A stretch of 64,000 bases of DNA from positions 73,427,751 to 73,491,750 of the forward strand of contig JAYESD010000001.1 in NCBI GenBank assembly GCA_036927565.1, read 5' to 3'. Positions 48,719 through 58,160 of the stretch are shown here, one piece after another; positions within the stretch are counted from its first letter, which is position 1, and each line of letters starts with the position of its first letter. Source of the stretch: Tuctoria greenei. Its lineage: Eukaryota; Streptophyta; Magnoliopsida; Poales; Poaceae. A program made the translations under genes and the position numbers. The notes beneath the pieces are model-generated. The model was not told the origin of the DNA and searched no databases. It was given only the letters and a program-made list of their open reading frames with translations.

Positions 48719-49133
48719 GGCATCACGGTAATGCTTGCACCAACAAGTGTTATGCCCTCACAACATGCCTTGGTTGATGAAGCATAACCTTAGCATCAAT
48801 TTTCATGTTATTGAAGGTTGCCATCATAGCTTCACAATGTCTAACTTGGACATTGCAACTCCTATGCAGGATCTCTTTATCTTCAGTCCAATTCAGATTT
48901 CGTTAGCTTCAGCACACCCTTCTCTTATAACTGCCATTAACATGTGTGATAAGGAAGCTTCACTTATTAATAAATCTATGCATGAAAGGTTAAGGACAAT
49001 TCCCTATGAAAGGGTAAAACTAAGATTTGTGATTGAAGTTCTTCGCTTCCTCGCCTGTGTGAAGCACTAAGAGAGAAGGTACTGGTTTTTAGTCAATATA
49101 TTCAGGCATTAAACTAATAAGGGAGCATCTTCC
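48322..49133. repeat. Long inverted repeat, arms about 395 bp, 21-base loop
   Basis: Left arm 48322-48718, loop 48719-48739, right arm 48740-49133. The innermost 50 bases (48668-48718 and 48740-48789) pair perfectly apart from one extra G at 48679 or so; the outer parts pair at roughly 75% by eye. A read-through transcript would form a long hairpin. Confidence 0.88.
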
Positions 49134-49310
49134 TAGGTTTTTAAATGGTCAGGAGGGAAAAAATCCTTCAAATGGATGGGAAAATCCTTCCAAGGGATCG
49201 TCAGGCTTCAATAGAGGCTTCCAACAATCCAAATAATAAGTTACGGGTGTTACTTGCCTCGACAAGAGCCTGTTGTGCAGGGATTAGCATACAACATCAT
49301 AGGTGGTTCT
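48740..49310 (+). pseudogene. CLASSY/DRD1-like SNF2 helicase C-terminal fragment
   Basis: On the plus strand: LASAHPSLITAINMCDKEAS, VKLRFVIEVLR, a one-base frameshift near 49050, then CEALREKVLVFSQYIQALN, then about 49155-49300 ILQMDGKILPRDRQASIEAS and LRVLLASTRACCAGISI. These follow the order of the C-terminal RecA-like (HELICc) lobe of plant SNF2 proteins: motif IV region VLVFSQY and motif V STRAC..GI. The linking segment with HPSLI and the STRACC form fit the CLASSY/DRD1 group that works in RNA-directed DNA methylation (Pol IV/Pol V recruitment). No ATPase N-lobe, no motif VI and no intact frame remain. It lies between TNP2 and the right subterminal repeats. Assignment to CLASSY rather than DRD1 or another Rad54-like protein is not certain. 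Confidence 0.72.
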
Positions 49311-49339
49311 TAATTAACAAGCAGCCTCTGAAAACAATG

Positions 49340-49676
49340 ACTTTGCCCAGACGGTTTTTCAATAAAAACCGCTTGTGATGTTTGAACCAGTACATATGGT
49401 TATTAAACAATGACCGCCTGTGAAAATCATGTATTTAACTAGGTGGTGGTTAATTAAAAACCGCATTAGATGTTTGTTAGAGTACATGCGGTTATTATTT
49501 AATAGCCACCAGAGAAAACTATGTATTTACCCAGGCGGTTGTTTTTTAAAATCCGCCTGTGATGTTCGGTCATCACAGGCGGTTATTGTATCATTCGTCA
49601 TCACGATCGCATTTTTTACGGACTGCCTGTGTTTAAAAATTGATGCACCTATGAAAATGCTTTTGTAGTAGCGGTG
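49340..49676. repeat. Right subterminal repeats of the large CACTA
   Basis: Around nine direct and inverted copies of AACCGC(C/T)TGTGA / CAGGCGGTT; the terminus at 49676 reads inverted CACCGCTACTACAAAAGC. Confidence 0.88.
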
Positions 49677-50407
49677 CAGGGCAGGGCGGCGGCGCGGAGG
49701 TGTGGGGCTAGGCGAAGGCGTTGGTTCAGCTGGAGTCGCGGAGGGGCGGGACTGGGCAGGAGGCGAGGTGGTGCATGGCTGGTCGGTGGTGCCGAGCAGG
49801 GCAGTGGCGCGGGGCTGGGTGGCGGTGTGGCGGTGCGTGGGTGCGTGGTGGCAGCGGTGCATGTTGTGTGGTGGAGGCAGAGCTAGCGCAGGAAGTTGCA
49901 AGTTGTGGGACGACAGGTAATTTGCTTGCATTGTAAGATGTAATTTCGTCAGTCTGGTAGAAGAGCTGATGAAACTAGTAATTAATTTTGTTGTCTATTT
50001 AACAAGCTGATGAAAACTGCATAAATTTTGTTAGGCAGATAGGTCGCTGATGAAAATAACTTTATGTTCATCTTCTGCTCTAATTGATGAAAATAATTTT
50101 GTCAGCTGGTTGTGCACCCGATGAAATTACCTGTAGTTTCATTAGCTTCTTTTGCAGCCACGACAATAATGTGTACATCACTTATTTTCCTGTGCTATAG
50201 TACAAACCGACAAAAATACTGCATTAAGATCATGAGTGATGTTTAAAGCTGACGAAGTTACGTTATTTTCGTGCGTTGTCTGAAAAACCAACAAAAAATA
50301 CCATGTTATTATCGTCGGCCTTCATAGGCTAACAAAAACAAACTTATTTTCGTGTGGGCTGACAAAAATATAGGTAGCCCATGAAAATAAATCGTTTTCC
50401 TGTTGTG
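49677..50407. mobile_element. End of a second CACTA that received the large one
   Basis: 49677-49910 is G-rich (GGCGGCGCGGAGGTGTGGGG), like the tract left of 36586. 49930-50400 holds about fifteen GATGAAAAT / TTTTCGT(C/G) motifs, a subterminal array. The end at 50407 reads inverted CACAACAGGAAAACG, one base from the common CACTACAGGAAAACG start. Its other end was not found near 35471-36585. Confidence 0.5.
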
Positions 50408-51357
50408 TCACAAGCCTCCTTTCCTTTGGGTTTGCATGTTGCATTGGGGGCAACTTTTTCCTTCTTTGATGATGTAAGCTCTACAAGGTGTTTCACATAT
50501 TGAGCCTCCTTCTCCATCATCTTGTGATTTATGGTCTTTCTAAGAACTTTGTCAGGGGTCATTTTGTGGAACTCCGGGCTTTCTCTTATCATTGAGCATA
50601 GAGTGATGTTGAGTGGTATGAATGCTCTTATCATCCTCTTCACAAACTCATGATTAGTCCACTTCTTGATTCCTTAAGCATGGATCTTGTTAATGAGAGT
50701 CTTCATGCGGTTGTATATCTATTGAGGAGTCTCACCATCATCAATGGCGAATCTCCCCAATTAAAACTCAAACATTTCAATCTTCACTTCGCGGATAGAG
50801 TGGTTCCCGTCATGACCACTCTTGAGAGTGTCCCATATATCCTTGGCCATTTCGAGTCCATCAACCTTGGTGAACTCTTCTCGACCCAAGGATGAGGTGA
50901 TCACCGCAACGACTTGTGTATTGCAATGAATCGCTTGATCTTGCTCCGAGGTGAGTTCTTCATTGTTGTTCGGAATATCTTGACCTGAACAAACTATGTG
51001 CCAAAGACTTGGGTTTAGATAGATAAGATACATCTTCATATTGTATCTCCACATAGTATAGTCAGTTCCATTTAAGTGAGGGGTCTTTCCAAATGGAATA
51101 CAGATATAATGATTGTTATTATTGAGCTTGTCATACTAAAGAGGATACCGGGAGTAGTCTTGATTACTACCCCTTTTGCCTTTTCATCTTCTTTCTTGTC
51201 TTCTTTGGCTCAGAAGCTTCTTTCCCAGGAGTGTCTTTAATACGAGCACTTCCCCATCATCATGCTCATAGTCCTTGAGCACATCAAACACCTTGGTGTC
51301 TTGTTCGTCTTTGATGACGGGCATTTTCGAGACCTCGTTGGTCTTGTCACTGGCCAT
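50408..51357 (-). pseudogene. Sirevirus gag fragment, cut by a CACTA end
   Basis: Met at 51357 (MASDKTNEVSKMPVIKDEQD), then LKTLLGKKLLSQ; MWRYNMKMYLIYLNPSLWHI and KDIWDTLKSGHDGNHSIREV at 50761-51054; and KRMIRAFIPLNITLCSMIRE with KMTPDKVLRKTINHKMMEKE at 50440-50643. It is collinear with the gag at 21477 and clearly the same family. Frame breaks lie near 51190-51060 and 50760-50650. It ends at 50408, where the CACTA terminus abuts, in the Lys-rich segment before the zinc knuckle. The rest of the element is missing. Confidence 0.82.
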
Positions 51358-51397
51358 ATGTCTCTCCGAGCGGTGAGTCTTTTAAATAGAGAGCCTC

Positions 51398-51410
51398 GCT
51401 CCGGTACCAA
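51398..51410 (-). promoter_or_regulatory. Primer-binding site of the minus-strand Sirevirus
   Basis: TTGGTACCGGAGC on the minus strand, two changes from TTGGTATCAGAGC, five bases after the LTR end. Confidence 0.7.
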
Positions 51411-51415
51411 TTGAA

Positions 51416-51770
51416 TGTGACCTAGAGGGGGAATTGGCGTTGAAATTTTTTCCTGTAGCACTTAACATAATTGTCAAATAACAGGAAGGCCAGACTAGTC
51501 CGATGTGAGGTGCGGACTAGTCCGTTGTGCTTGTTACCCCTACAAAAAGATTAACTTTTTTTGTGATTTTCTTTGAATGTTATAGCAGCGGAATAGTAAA
51601 TCAACTTTAGAGTGATTAATAGATGAATATAGCAATTAGGTTCTTCAAGAAACACGAAATTAAAGATGATTACGAGTATGATCATATTTAGCCCTAGATG
51701 GTGATAATTACGAAAAGTAAAGTTCAGGAACACGCGACACAAAAGATTTTTACTGCGGTTCCTCAGAAGT
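51416..51770 (-). mobile_element. Truncated LTR of the minus-strand Sirevirus
   Basis: Ends CCCCCTCTAGGTCACA beside the primer site and carries two GGACTAGTCCG palindromes, like the LTR at 20274. It breaks off at 51770 against the duplicated block, so most of U3 is gone. Confidence 0.65.
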
Positions 51771-54700
51771 AAATACTTCCTCATAAGAGTTTAATCAAAT
51801 ATGCTAGAAGCAAAAGGAAAGATTTCACTTATTCAATTTGAAGTATGAATTAGATTTATAGGTTTTAACCTGCACATAAGAGTATTACAATTCGTTCCTA
51901 TTGTTCTTTTAATCATACAAGGTTAAGGATTTATATTTGAGTTGCTGGATATGTACACTAGTTGTTTGCAGAGTTTCATAATTTTATATGGGCTGAGTCC
52001 TCTAGAATAAATTAGTAAAAATCAATTAGGGTTAAAAAGGCATACAGGGAAGATCAATTAATTTCTGATGATCCTTAAAACAACTAGATGTGAAACTCTT
52101 TCTGGAGACACGATGTTATACTATGAGTTACTAGAATATTTTCAGAATTTTATTAAGTCCTGATTGTTCATAAGAATTCTTTCAAGCTTTACCATTATGT
52201 GATTTGTAGAGAAAATCTAGAGGACTATTCACGTCAAATCATTTGGTTCACTGCAATGTTGAGGTCACAAGGAGTCCATATAATTTTTTTTCACATTTTC
52301 ATGATTTTCCTATGAATTACTATGATTTTTTAGAATTGGTATACATTTTCTAGAATTTTATCAGAACCAAAAATAGGAAATCTAAACAAAGGGCTAATGA
52401 CTAGCGGGCCCCACCGGCCAATTTCTTCTTCCTGGCACAGGGAGGTGAGGCTGGACTATGATTTTTGGAAGTTGTATACATTTTCTGGAATTCTATCAGA
52501 ACCAAAAATGGGGAAATTAAACGAACAGCCAATGACTGGCAGGCCCCACCTGCCAGTTTCTTCTTCCTGCCACCGGGAGGTGAGGCTGCACCGTGGGAGG
52601 CGGCGCAGCTCACCAGATTTTCATTGGAGGAGGGCAGGGGTGGAGGGGAGAAGACCAGAATGATTAGGGGAAGTTGGAAACAGGTTGAGGCCATCGGTGG
52701 AGTGGGGTGTCAGCAAGAACCTTATCGCCGGCGAGGCCATGGGGGTGTCGAGCTCCAACAAGCTTGATCTCGCCCAATGTTGCATCAAAATCCATGTGAC
52801 GAAGCTCTAAAGATTTGTAGGGACATGAGGCACCTCAAAATCAAACTCAATCAAGGTAGAGATCGCTGGACAAAGTGGCGCATTGGGTGCAGCAGGGTAA
52901 ACTCAATGGCGGCCCCATGATCTGGAATTCCCGAGCTAATACTTGATAATTCTTTTTATTATTTGTTCTAGAGTGATCGTTATGACGTCTAGTTTATAAG
53001 GTGTACACGGAATAGAGATTAATCAAGTCTGGAAAATGAATCTGCTCAATGAACAGCACTGGTTCCTAAATAATGGCCACCGCACGAGTTTGAAATATGG
53101 GTCAACCGCGTGTAAAGAGAGGCCGAGCATCTTGGATAGAATGAAATTGATATTCTGACGAACCTAATGGTCTGGTGGAATGGGAGAAGCAGCGAGATGG
53201 CTGGGCGATGAGGCGGCATAGAGGCACTGCTGTTTTGCACCGAAAATAAAAAATTCCCCCGTGGCAGCTTTGGGAAGGACGGGGCAGCCTCTGGACGCCT
53301 TGGGCTGCTGAAGGAGAGGTTGACGAAGCTCTTAGCGAGCTCAGCCGAGCAAGGGGCAGAGAAGAAGACATCAGGTGATGCTGACACACAGCGGCACGAC
53401 CCTTCTGAACTACGGGGAGAAATTCGATCTGGTTGCGGGAGGAAGGAGGAAGGGAGCCTCGTGGCGCATCTGGGAGTAGGAGGAGATGCCGGAACAGCTT
53501 CCTTGCAAAACGGCCAGTCAAGGGAGCAACGGGGAGCACCGGCGACACCACAGCGGCAAGGCGATGGTTCGAGCGTGTTGAGCAGAGGAAACCGAAAGTT
53601 GAGCAGGGAGCAGCATTTTATGTTTTGGTGGAGGAAAGAACACGCGAGAGAGAAGAGGATTAGGGCGAGGCATCGAGCTGGAGAGGAGAGCGTCAAGCAG
53701 CTGTGTGGCTGCTGCCTGCGCTTGTGGTGCGCCCACGTTAAATAGAGGAGGTGGTAAGTTGTTCTGAGTATCTGTCAGGTGGCCCTGGCCAGTAGGTCCT
53801 CCCTCCTTATTCTCATCTTTTTTATCACAAGAACATAATAGGTGCAAGGCAATAAAAATGCAACAATTCCACAGCTTAGCGAAATAATGTATGAGGACAT
53901 TGAATATTAAATCAAATTTGCATGTGGAGCAACTTGATTTTAAAATATAAATACAAATTCGAGTCATACTATCAAATATTTCACTTTGCATACACCTACA
54001 ATTCATAATATCCCTGTAGGGTATTACTAATTTTTGATAGGTGCCAATGTGATACGGAATCTTGATTCTGTCTATGTTGATGTTGCAACTTGAATAAGAG
54101 TTATAATTCAAGTGCTAAGCATTCATTTGAAATATTTAAACAATAAGCTTCTTGTTAAATACTAGCTGATTACATTGGAACACTTAATTGGTTATCAATA
54201 CCACTTTAGCTAATCCAAAGCTTATATTTGAATATATTTGATTTAGCAATAAAATCTTTGCCCTAGCTTGGCATTTGTCTATTAAGTTAAGTTTTAAATT
54301 TAAAAGTTGGCCTTGATTTTTGAGTTGACATTCTTATGATCTCATTATTTTATACGTGTTTTATTTGATTTCACTGATACACGGAGCATTTTCCAAACTA
54401 TGTCTAAAGCCCTTAAAAATGAATATTTTTAAAATCATTTATTAATTATCGCAATTTCTTTGAGTTGATCTTACAATCTAACTTTAAATTTTTGAAGTTC
54501 AGATTTTTGCGTTCTTGCTTTTATTTTTATTTTCAAATGTGAGCTTTTACATAAAACGCACCACGAGTGACCGAGAGGAACGTGCTTATGACGAAACGCG
54601 ACTGCCAAATCCAGAGGAAATTTCGGCAGCATAACCCTACAGTTCTCCAACTGCATGCTTGGAAATGGTACATTGAAGAACATTAGGGTTACGCCATCGA

Positions 54701-55860
54701 AATCTTGGCTGGATCCAGATCCCGCGTCTTGTCATAAGCATGCCCTCTCAGTTATGAGACGGGCCGGTTCGAAACGGGTGATGCATATTGTATAAGTTAT
54801 GTTAATCTTTCATTTTTGAGTAATTTACAAGAGAGAGGAAAGAACGAGTGAGGAAGGAGGAAAGAACGAGAGAGAGATAGGGGATTGGATCAACAATCCT
54901 AAGTTATGCCCCATCTGGGCCCACTGTTAATGGCCGAACGGCTTTACGGGATAGTCCGTTGGGTCCTGCCGTCATCACTGTCGCTTTTTGCCTCTGTGCC
55001 CGTCTATATGCATAATTGGCTACTAAATGGGTTGTGTCTGACCATAAATTGGCTTTGTCGGGTCGAGCCGACCCGAAGCCCATTTATTTACATATCGTAA
55101 ATAAACACTCAAGCAATCAAAATAACTAAACACTCAAGCAATCAAAATTAAACAACCCTAAGTACTAAATAATTCATGTACTAAACATTTACTAATTGAA
55201 AAAATACTAATTACTAATTAGTAATTGCTAAACAGTTTCTAATTGAAAAAACTACTTACTAAACATTAGCTAATTGCTAAACAATTGGTAATTGAACTGC
55301 TAAACAATTGGTAATTGAAAAAACTACTAATTACTAATTCCTAGACAATTGCTTATAGAAAAAACTACATACTAAAAAATTGCTAATTGCTATAAAACTA
55401 TCAACAATTGCTAATTGAAAAAAAGGAAAACCTTGATCTAGGGTCGACACGTCGATGGCCCCGATGGAGGATGGCGTGGTGAGCGCCGACGGCCGGCCAT
55501 GGCCGTCGGCTAAGAGGGGTTGGCCATACCTGCCTGGCGCGACACTGTGGGTGAGGAGGCGGCGGGGGCTGCACGACGGGCGCGACACAATGGAGGCGGC
55601 GCGGTGTGGGCACGGCTACAGCGGCGGTAGCTCGACGAGGGAAGGTGGTGGCGGATCGAGCGAGGAGGAAGACGCTCTTCGGCGGCGGTGGTGTGAGGAG
55701 GAAGAGGCGCACATGGTTTGGGCCGCACACGCAACCCTCGGGTTGTAGGGTTATCGCCTTTATGTATGATGGCCCCGTAACTTACGTCGGCCTAGGTTTG
55801 GGCCATCGTATGTAAGCTAACTTACATCAGCCTAGTTTGGCTCGACTAAGTTAGTTATTG
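51771..55860. repeat. Copy 2 of the duplicated block
   Basis: Matches 15716-20271. The part 51771-54660 corresponds to the minus-strand gypsy LTR. It contains a tandem duplication of about 130 bases (52323-52455 and 52456-52588, TATACATTTTCTGGAATT units) absent from copy 1, and about 190 extra bases at 54661-54855 lying between GGAAA repeats. The minus-strand open frame 53046-53696 parallels 16902-17441. Both ends adjoin other elements. Confidence 0.8.
55140..55430. repeat. Degenerate ACTAAACAATTGCTAATTGA repeats, copy 2
   Basis: Same irregular AT-rich array as 19610-19880. Confidence 0.65.
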
Positions 55861-55937
55861 AATTCTGATGGTTTTGTTACTTACAACATCCGCGGACCTG
55901 TGGTCAATGTAAGTTAGCTAACTTACGTTGGCTACTC

Positions 55938-56777
55938 TCGAAGTGGGGGAACGACACTTCCCCCGGTACTACTAAACTGTAGCCCACGGAGGTTCTTGTA
56001 TTTGTTTGGGCAAGCAGAGATCAAGAACAAGATGGTAACACTAGAGATTTACGTGGTTCGTGCCGCCTGAGCATAATACCCTACTCCATGGGGTATGTGT
56101 TATTGTATTGAGTATCACTAGTATGCGTAGTGCTTGGCTCAGCCTGTCTCTGTATCGTGCAGTAAGTCCTTTTATAATCCAAGGACTGACTGTTACATTG
56201 CTTGCCTGGCCCGACATGTGGCCCTGGCATATTTAATAGCCTAATACACTGTCTATGAGTATTAAACATGGTTAATAGTGTGATAACGTGCCTTAATGGT
56301 TGCACTACCCCTATTAACTGTGCCCTGATTGTGTGTCATTAATACAACATTAATGACAGATAATCAGGTTTTGTAACCGCTGCTTTAACTGTCCCTTGAA
56401 TGTCCGTGCTTTTGAAGATATGCTAGTGTACTCGTTGGTGGTGTAGGTCCGGAGGCTCCACACGTGGCAGCTTCAGAGCTTCCCCTTGCGGGGAGGTAGC
56501 TCCGGAACCGCTATACACGTGTTGGCATCGGAGCTTCCCTCTGCTGGGGGTTAGGTCCAGGGTCATTATACACGTATTGATTGTGGAGCTTCCCTCTGTT
56601 GGAAGTTTAGCTCCGGACTTACATTACACGTGTCAATCCCCGGAGCTACCCATATGAGGGATGCGGGTCCGGTGTAGTACGACATGTGGGGCCTGAGGGG
56701 ACATTTAACTTTGACAGGTGGAACTCTCTTGCACTTCTCGCGGTACCGTGGGGTACCTGGTATGCAGGGTACCGACA
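55938..56777 (-). mobile_element. Minus-strand gypsy-type LTR, same family as 18472-19309
   Basis: On the minus strand starts TGTCGGTACCCTGCATACC, has TTATAAAAGG (about 56170) followed by CTCAGGCGGCACGAACCACG, and ends near CCCCCACTTCGA. The U3 part (56440-56680) has repeated GGAGCTTCCC(T/C)CTG and ACACGTGT(T/C) units of about 60 bases. The higher-coordinate side joins the opposite-strand ORF region, so this is probably a 3' LTR. Confidence 0.7.
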
Positions 56778-57314
56778 GTTGCCCTCGGGCCTAGATCTGG
56801 CAGAAACCCTTTGGATTAAGTTATCCTACCAGAGTCGGGCCATCCGCGATTCTTGCACTTTGACTTCAAAAGTCTTTTGATGTGCCGTTGGGGCGATGGT
56901 CCGGGATTAAACCACCGACGCATGACTTGTTATCAATGCGACAGATGAGATCTTTGAGTGTGGATCTCATGCAACTGAAGGTCGCCAGTTCCCAATACGA
57001 AAACTGTATCAGTTCCGAGCGCCTTGTCAGGGTGCCACCTTTGGGTTTCCTGCCGCCCATCATGACAACAGTTCGCCTGGGGTAATGACCTTGATCTCTT
57101 CGTTGGGGTGGCCCTAGGCCCATCCATCATGGACGGGGTAGATTTTTAAAATGTGACCCCACTCTTATTGCGGTTTCCATCCAAGCATCGCAGAGGCATA
57201 CTAAAGAAGGAAAGTATGCACGGTTTGAGGACTCTTTACGATTTTGATCAAATTTGTGCTCAGAGCCTCCCAAACTCTGCCTAGATTTCCCTTCCTTTGC
57301 TCCACTTTGTCGCG

Positions 57315-58160
57315 ATGGAGTTGGATCTTCCCAAGAGCCGCCTCAAGAGCAAGGATGATCTGATAAAGGTTCGGACCTATATGGGGTGGTCCAGTGACCC
57401 TTTCAACCACTTCATCCGCGCCGGCAAGCTCCCATTCAAGAAGTATCGTAATGGCGACATGGTGTATTTCTCAGTGTATGCCATGGTGGGATTGATCCCA
57501 CCTTTTTCAAGCTTCCTCTTAATGCTGCTGGACTTTTACGGTCTCCAACTGTATCATCTTGGCCCCCGTTCCCTTCTGCTAGTGGCAACCTTTGTCCACT
57601 TCTGTGAGATGTTGTGGGTGTTCCCCCTTTGCATCGAGTTGTTCTGTACCTTCTTCACGGTACATACCACCGGCAAGGCAACTGAACTTCTTGGCTTCCA
57701 CTATTTTGTGAAGCGCAAGAACTGCCCCTTCAAGTACTTGATGTCATTTTCTTCCAGCAAATGGGATGACTGGAAGAAGGATTGGGTCATCATTGCAGTG
57801 GAGGAGCACGACACGTTGGAGATGCCCGAAGGACTCCCCAACATTGAGACCGACGCCTGGAGTGTAGTTCCGAAGCTGTCGGATGCATTTAATCCTGTCC
57901 TGACCAGGATCCGAGAATGCGTGGAGGGTGGAGTGACCCCCCAGATTGTCTTCAGAAATTTTTTGGTAAATAGTTGGGCTCCGCAGAGGAAGAGGGGGAA
58001 GCTCGCTTGGGCCCTCAACAGTGTGACGGATGAAGACTGGATTGAAACCAGTCTGAAGTCCAACTTGGATGACGAAGCTATGAAGCTTCATCTCAAGAAA
58101 TTTCAGCATGGTCTAGTCGACGGCGACGACTTGGCTCTTCGACTACTTTCCTGCCCTTGA
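57315..58160 (+). pseudogene. PF04195-type 'putative gypsy transposon' ORF, opposite strand to its LTR
   Basis: Met 57315 (MELDLPKSRLKSKDDLIKVR). The domain shows YFSVYAMVGLIPPFSSFLLM, LLDFYGLQLYHLGPRSLLLV, FVHFCEMLWV and FHYFVKRKNCPFKYLMSFSS, which fit the plant Transposase_28 (PF04195) family. This family is known from large grass gypsy elements; its function is unknown. The frame ends at 58160 by a shift of one base near 58130; the other frame carries on (FPALEYGSRHQQG). It lies on the plus strand while the adjacent LTR reads minus, as for the antisense ORFs next to the 3' LTR in some gypsy lineages. Confidence 0.75.

Larger units (their letters stand above)
36586..49676. mobile_element. 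Large CACTA (En/Spm) transposon, about 13.1 kb
   Basis: The left end CACTGCTACAATAAGC and the inverted right end CACCGCTACTACAAAAGC match with a 3-base gap. Both ends carry subterminal repeats on the CACAGGCGG(T)T / ACCGCCTGTGA motif. Inside are two genes facing away from each other: Transposase_24/Ulp1 (minus, 37230-40912) and TNP2 (plus, from 44454). It also carries a MITE (48154-48283) and a captured CLASSY-like helicase fragment (48322-49310). No clean 3-bp target duplication could be seen (GGA left, CAG right). Both genes are broken, so it could move only with help from elsewhere. Confidence 0.8.

Noticed and set aside
49674..49936. Three overlapping Gly/Arg-rich frames
   Set aside because: All three plus frames are open because the stretch is almost free of A and T.
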